This document shows positions 6,115 to 7,736 of a DNA stretch of 7,736 bases, piece after piece. Source of the stretch: Hyphomicrobiales bacterium (lineage in GTDB: Bacteria; Pseudomonadota; Alphaproteobacteria; Rhizobiales; HXMU1428-3). The stretch is taken from NCBI GenBank assembly GCA_021775385.1, contig JAJFHW010000375.1, positions 1-7,736 on the forward strand, given 5' to 3'. Every line of letters starts with the position of its first letter. The first letter of the stretch is position 1. Made by a program: the position numbers and the translations under genes. The notes beneath the pieces were generated by a model. The model saw only the letters and a program-made list of their open reading frames with translations, made no database searches and was not told the origin of the DNA.

Positions 6115-6906
6115 TTACCTTTTATTTGGTATCACTTTTGTATTGAAGCTATTTAGTGCAACTGGTTTTTTACGAACATGTTGAGCTGCTGACGATACTT
6201 TTTTATACTTCTTAGGTAATGGCTGTAAAGCGATGGCTTCAGCTTCTTTTACTTTGCCTTGCATGGCATACACAAGTGCTAAGTTTTGTCTGACTTGACG
6301 AATATGGCGTGAATCCCACAAAGCTTGTTTTAGGTATTTTTCAGCTTGTCTATAATTGCCTGTGACGGCATAGGCCAAACCAAGGTTATTTAAAATAGAG
6401 GCCTGGCGTGGGTTATGTTTTAATGCTTGTTTGAAATATCTAATCGCATTTTTATTTTTGCCAGCACGTGCTTCTAACACTCCTTTGGCAGAAAGAATTT
6501 TCCAATCAGCTTTAGTACCTTTGCTTGCGTCTTTTAAAAGGTTGCTGGCTGATTTGTTTTCACCAGCCATTAAAGCAACGCGGCCATATTCGCTGGTTAA
6601 ATGTTTGTCACTTGGATTTTGGTTATGAGCTGTTTCAAGAACGTCGAGTGCGCGGTTTTCTTGTTTGGTTTTAACTAGGGCTTTGGCAAAACCAATTGCG
6701 TTTGCGCTATCTTTTTTATCGGCTTTGTATTTTTGTTGCCAATGATCTAGTTCTTTTTGTTGCGTAAGGGAGTGAGTGTACCTTGGATCAGTGTCTTTAT
6801 AGCTTGTTGCACAACCGGATAGACCTAAGGTTGATAGGACTGCAATTGAAAGCCCAAGTTTAATATGGCTTTTAAAGCTCAAGATATGTGTCTGACAGGT
6901 GTTCAT
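6115..6906 (-). CDS. TPR-repeat lipoprotein, TadD-like
   Basis: A 263-residue exported tetratricopeptide protein. A lipoprotein signal is clear: basic and hydrophobic residues 12-29 with lipobox LSGC ending at C32, giving a lipid-anchored envelope protein. After a polar stretch come about five TPR-like helical pairs spanning residues 66-233; the best are LSAKGVLEARAG (from about 138), ILNNLGLAYAVTGNYRQAEK (171-190) and VRQNLALVYAMQGKVKEAEA (205-224). The C-terminal 30 residues are basic and lack repeats. The length and layout resemble TadD, the lipoprotein of Flp/Tad pilus systems, but no tad genes are nearby, so it may be a generic TPR scaffold acting in envelope assembly. I chose the ATG at 6904-6906 because GGAAG lies 6 bases before it on the minus strand; a TTG at 6930 would add eight residues without such a site. 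It converges with the PBP gene and diverges from the aminopeptidase gene. Confidence 0.9.
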   Translation of the reverse strand: MNTCQTHILSFKSHIKLGLSIAVLSTLGLSGCATSYKDTDPRYTHSLTQQKELDHWQQKYKADKKDSANAIGFAKALVKTKQENRALDVLETAHNQNPSDKHLTSEYGRVALMAGENKSASNLLKDASKGTKADWKILSAKGVLEARAGKNKNAIRYFKQALKHNPRQASILNNLGLAYAVTGNYRQAEKYLKQALWDSRHIRQVRQNLALVYAMQGKVKEAEAIALQPLPKKYKKVSSAAQHVRKKPVALNSFNTKVIPNKR

Positions 6907-6929
6907 TTTATACTTCCACTTACTATGCA

Positions 6930-6980
6930 ATTAACTCTACACCCGTTAATTTATGGGACAGCGGTCAACAAATGATTAAC
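6930..6980. promoter_or_regulatory. three ATTAAC half-sites in the divergent intergenic region
   Basis: ATTAAC occurs at 6930-6935 and 6975-6980 and as its complement GTTAAT at 6945-6950. The first and second form a 6-bp inverted repeat with a 9-base spacer, and start-to-start distances are 15 and 30 bases. They lie in the 207-bp region between the TPR lipoprotein and aminopeptidase genes and could be regulator half-sites. They do not have the TTAA-N7-TTAA spacing. No convincing -35/-10 pair was found for either gene here. Chance is a serious alternative, as the DNA is AT-rich. Confidence 0.25.
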
Positions 6981-7113
6981 TATAAAAAAAAACTTTGTCT
7001 GCTCTTGTGCTTTTTGGGTGGGGCTGGCAATTAAGTATTTGTAAATATTATCTGTCTCTGATGTGAGCTTTGAATCTATTTTTGAGCTGAGAGATTGTTT
7101 GAAAGGCAAGTTA

Positions 7114-7736
7114 ATGACTGACACGCAGGTTAAGGACCTTTTTCTTGAAGCCGGTTCTCGTAAGAAAACAACACCGATTTATGCAGTCTATAAAGAAGAT
7201 TGTTCATCCTTTGTTAAAGGTCTTAGCACCGCTCAAAAAAAATACCTTGATGTTAAGGCGTTTCTTGGAACGGCTGGTCAAGTTGAGCTGCTATTTGATG
7301 AAGCGGGTTCTGTAGAGAGAGCTCTGGTTGGTTTGGGGGGCAAAGATGAGCCTATGGTTTATCATCTGTTTGGTGACGTGCCATTTAAGTTGCCAGAAGG
7401 GGCTTATCATATTGATGGAGACTTTGCAGAAAGGTCTGAAGCCGATCAGTTTGACGCTGCATTGGCTTGGGGGCTTGGGTCGTATCGGTTTAATGACTAT
7501 AAACCAAGTGCTGTAAAAGAAGCGCGGGTTCTTAAACTTTCTAAGGCCATAAATGCAGATAAATTATTTAACATTTTAACATCAGTTTATTTAGGACGTG
7601 ATCTGATTAATATCCCGGCAAATGATTTAGGGCCAGATGTTTATGAAGAACGGATAAAATTATTTGCCGCACAAAATAAAGCCAAGATAAATGTTGTAAA
7701 GGGTGATGCTTTATTAGTGAAGAATTTCCCACTAAT
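7114..7736 (+). CDS. leucyl aminopeptidase family protein (M17), 5' part only
   Basis: The frame is open from the ATG at 7114 to the window edge and gives 207 residues, about 45% of the roughly 460 usual for this subfamily. M17 enzymes are cytosolic, two-metal hexameric peptidases that remove N-terminal residues during peptide turnover. Residues 1 to about 130 are the variable N-terminal domain. The most telling stretch is LGRDLINIPANDLGPD (160-175), the conserved entry to the catalytic domain (family form RDLxNxPAN), preceded by the conserved AWGLGSYRF segment near 115. The metal ligands and NTDAEGR motif lie beyond the window, so activity cannot be judged. AAAGG (7102-7106) lies 7 bases before the ATG and supports it. 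The short N-terminal domain suggests the compact alphaproteobacterial paralogue rather than classical PepA. The gene is divergent from the TPR lipoprotein gene. Confidence 0.9.
   Translation, partial: MTDTQVKDLFLEAGSRKKTTPIYAVYKEDCSSFVKGLSTAQKKYLDVKAFLGTAGQVELLFDEAGSVERALVGLGGKDEPMVYHLFGDVPFKLPEGAYHIDGDFAERSEADQFDAALAWGLGSYRFNDYKPSAVKEARVLKLSKAINADKLFNILTSVYLGRDLINIPANDLGPDVYEERIKLFAAQNKAKINVVKGDALLVKNFPL

Noticed and set aside
7031..7045. Second CtrA-like box upstream of the aminopeptidase gene (TTAA-N7-TAAA)
   Set aside because: The second half-site is off by one base and no well-placed -10 was found, so the match is not better than chance in AT-rich DNA.
7328..7516. 62-residue plus-strand open frame
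   Set aside because: It is out of frame inside the aminopeptidase gene, whose frame is open to the window edge and carries recognisable family sequence.

Overview
The window looks like a chromosomal core segment of a low-GC alphaproteobacterium, most likely from or near the Hyphomicrobiales (Rhizobiales). The evidence is the gene content: a DUF1223 periplasmic thioredoxin-fold protein, a DUF900 alpha/beta-hydrolase lipoprotein, a class A penicillin-binding protein with a long basic tail, a TadD-like TPR lipoprotein and a short M17 aminopeptidase. A TTAA-N7-TTAA box of the CtrA type also fits. This placement is inference; no rRNA or other marker gene is present. I see no mobile element, tRNA, rRNA or CRISPR array.

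Layout, left to right. 1-217: the possible tail of an upstream gene (open to a TGA at 88-90), then a Rho-independent terminator. 342-1112 (+): secreted DUF1223 protein with a CSSC motif, closed by its own terminator. 1345-2661 (+): a lipoprotein alpha/beta hydrolase with a complete catalytic triad, preceded by a perfect 16-bp palindrome. 2879-3178 (+): an unrecognised 99-residue protein with two membrane segments and a strong terminator. 3414-5672 (+): a bifunctional class A PBP, preceded by a promoter-like region with a CtrA-type box over the -35 position. 5673-6114: a 442-bp gap with no gene, holding a GC-rich structured patch and a strong bidirectional terminator. 6115-6906 (-): a TPR lipoprotein. 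7114-7736 (+): the N-terminal 207 residues of an M17-family aminopeptidase, cut by the window edge.

Most genes appear to be separate transcription units, with gaps of about 200 bp or more and several terminators. The shared theme is the cell envelope: four of the six well-supported genes encode exported or membrane-anchored proteins (DUF1223, hydrolase lipoprotein, PBP, TPR lipoprotein), and the small membrane protein is a fifth probable one. The aminopeptidase is cytosolic. Nothing here amounts to a clear undescribed system. The points most worth following are the CtrA-type promoter of the PBP gene, the unknown small membrane protein, and the structured GC-rich patch in the 442-bp gap.
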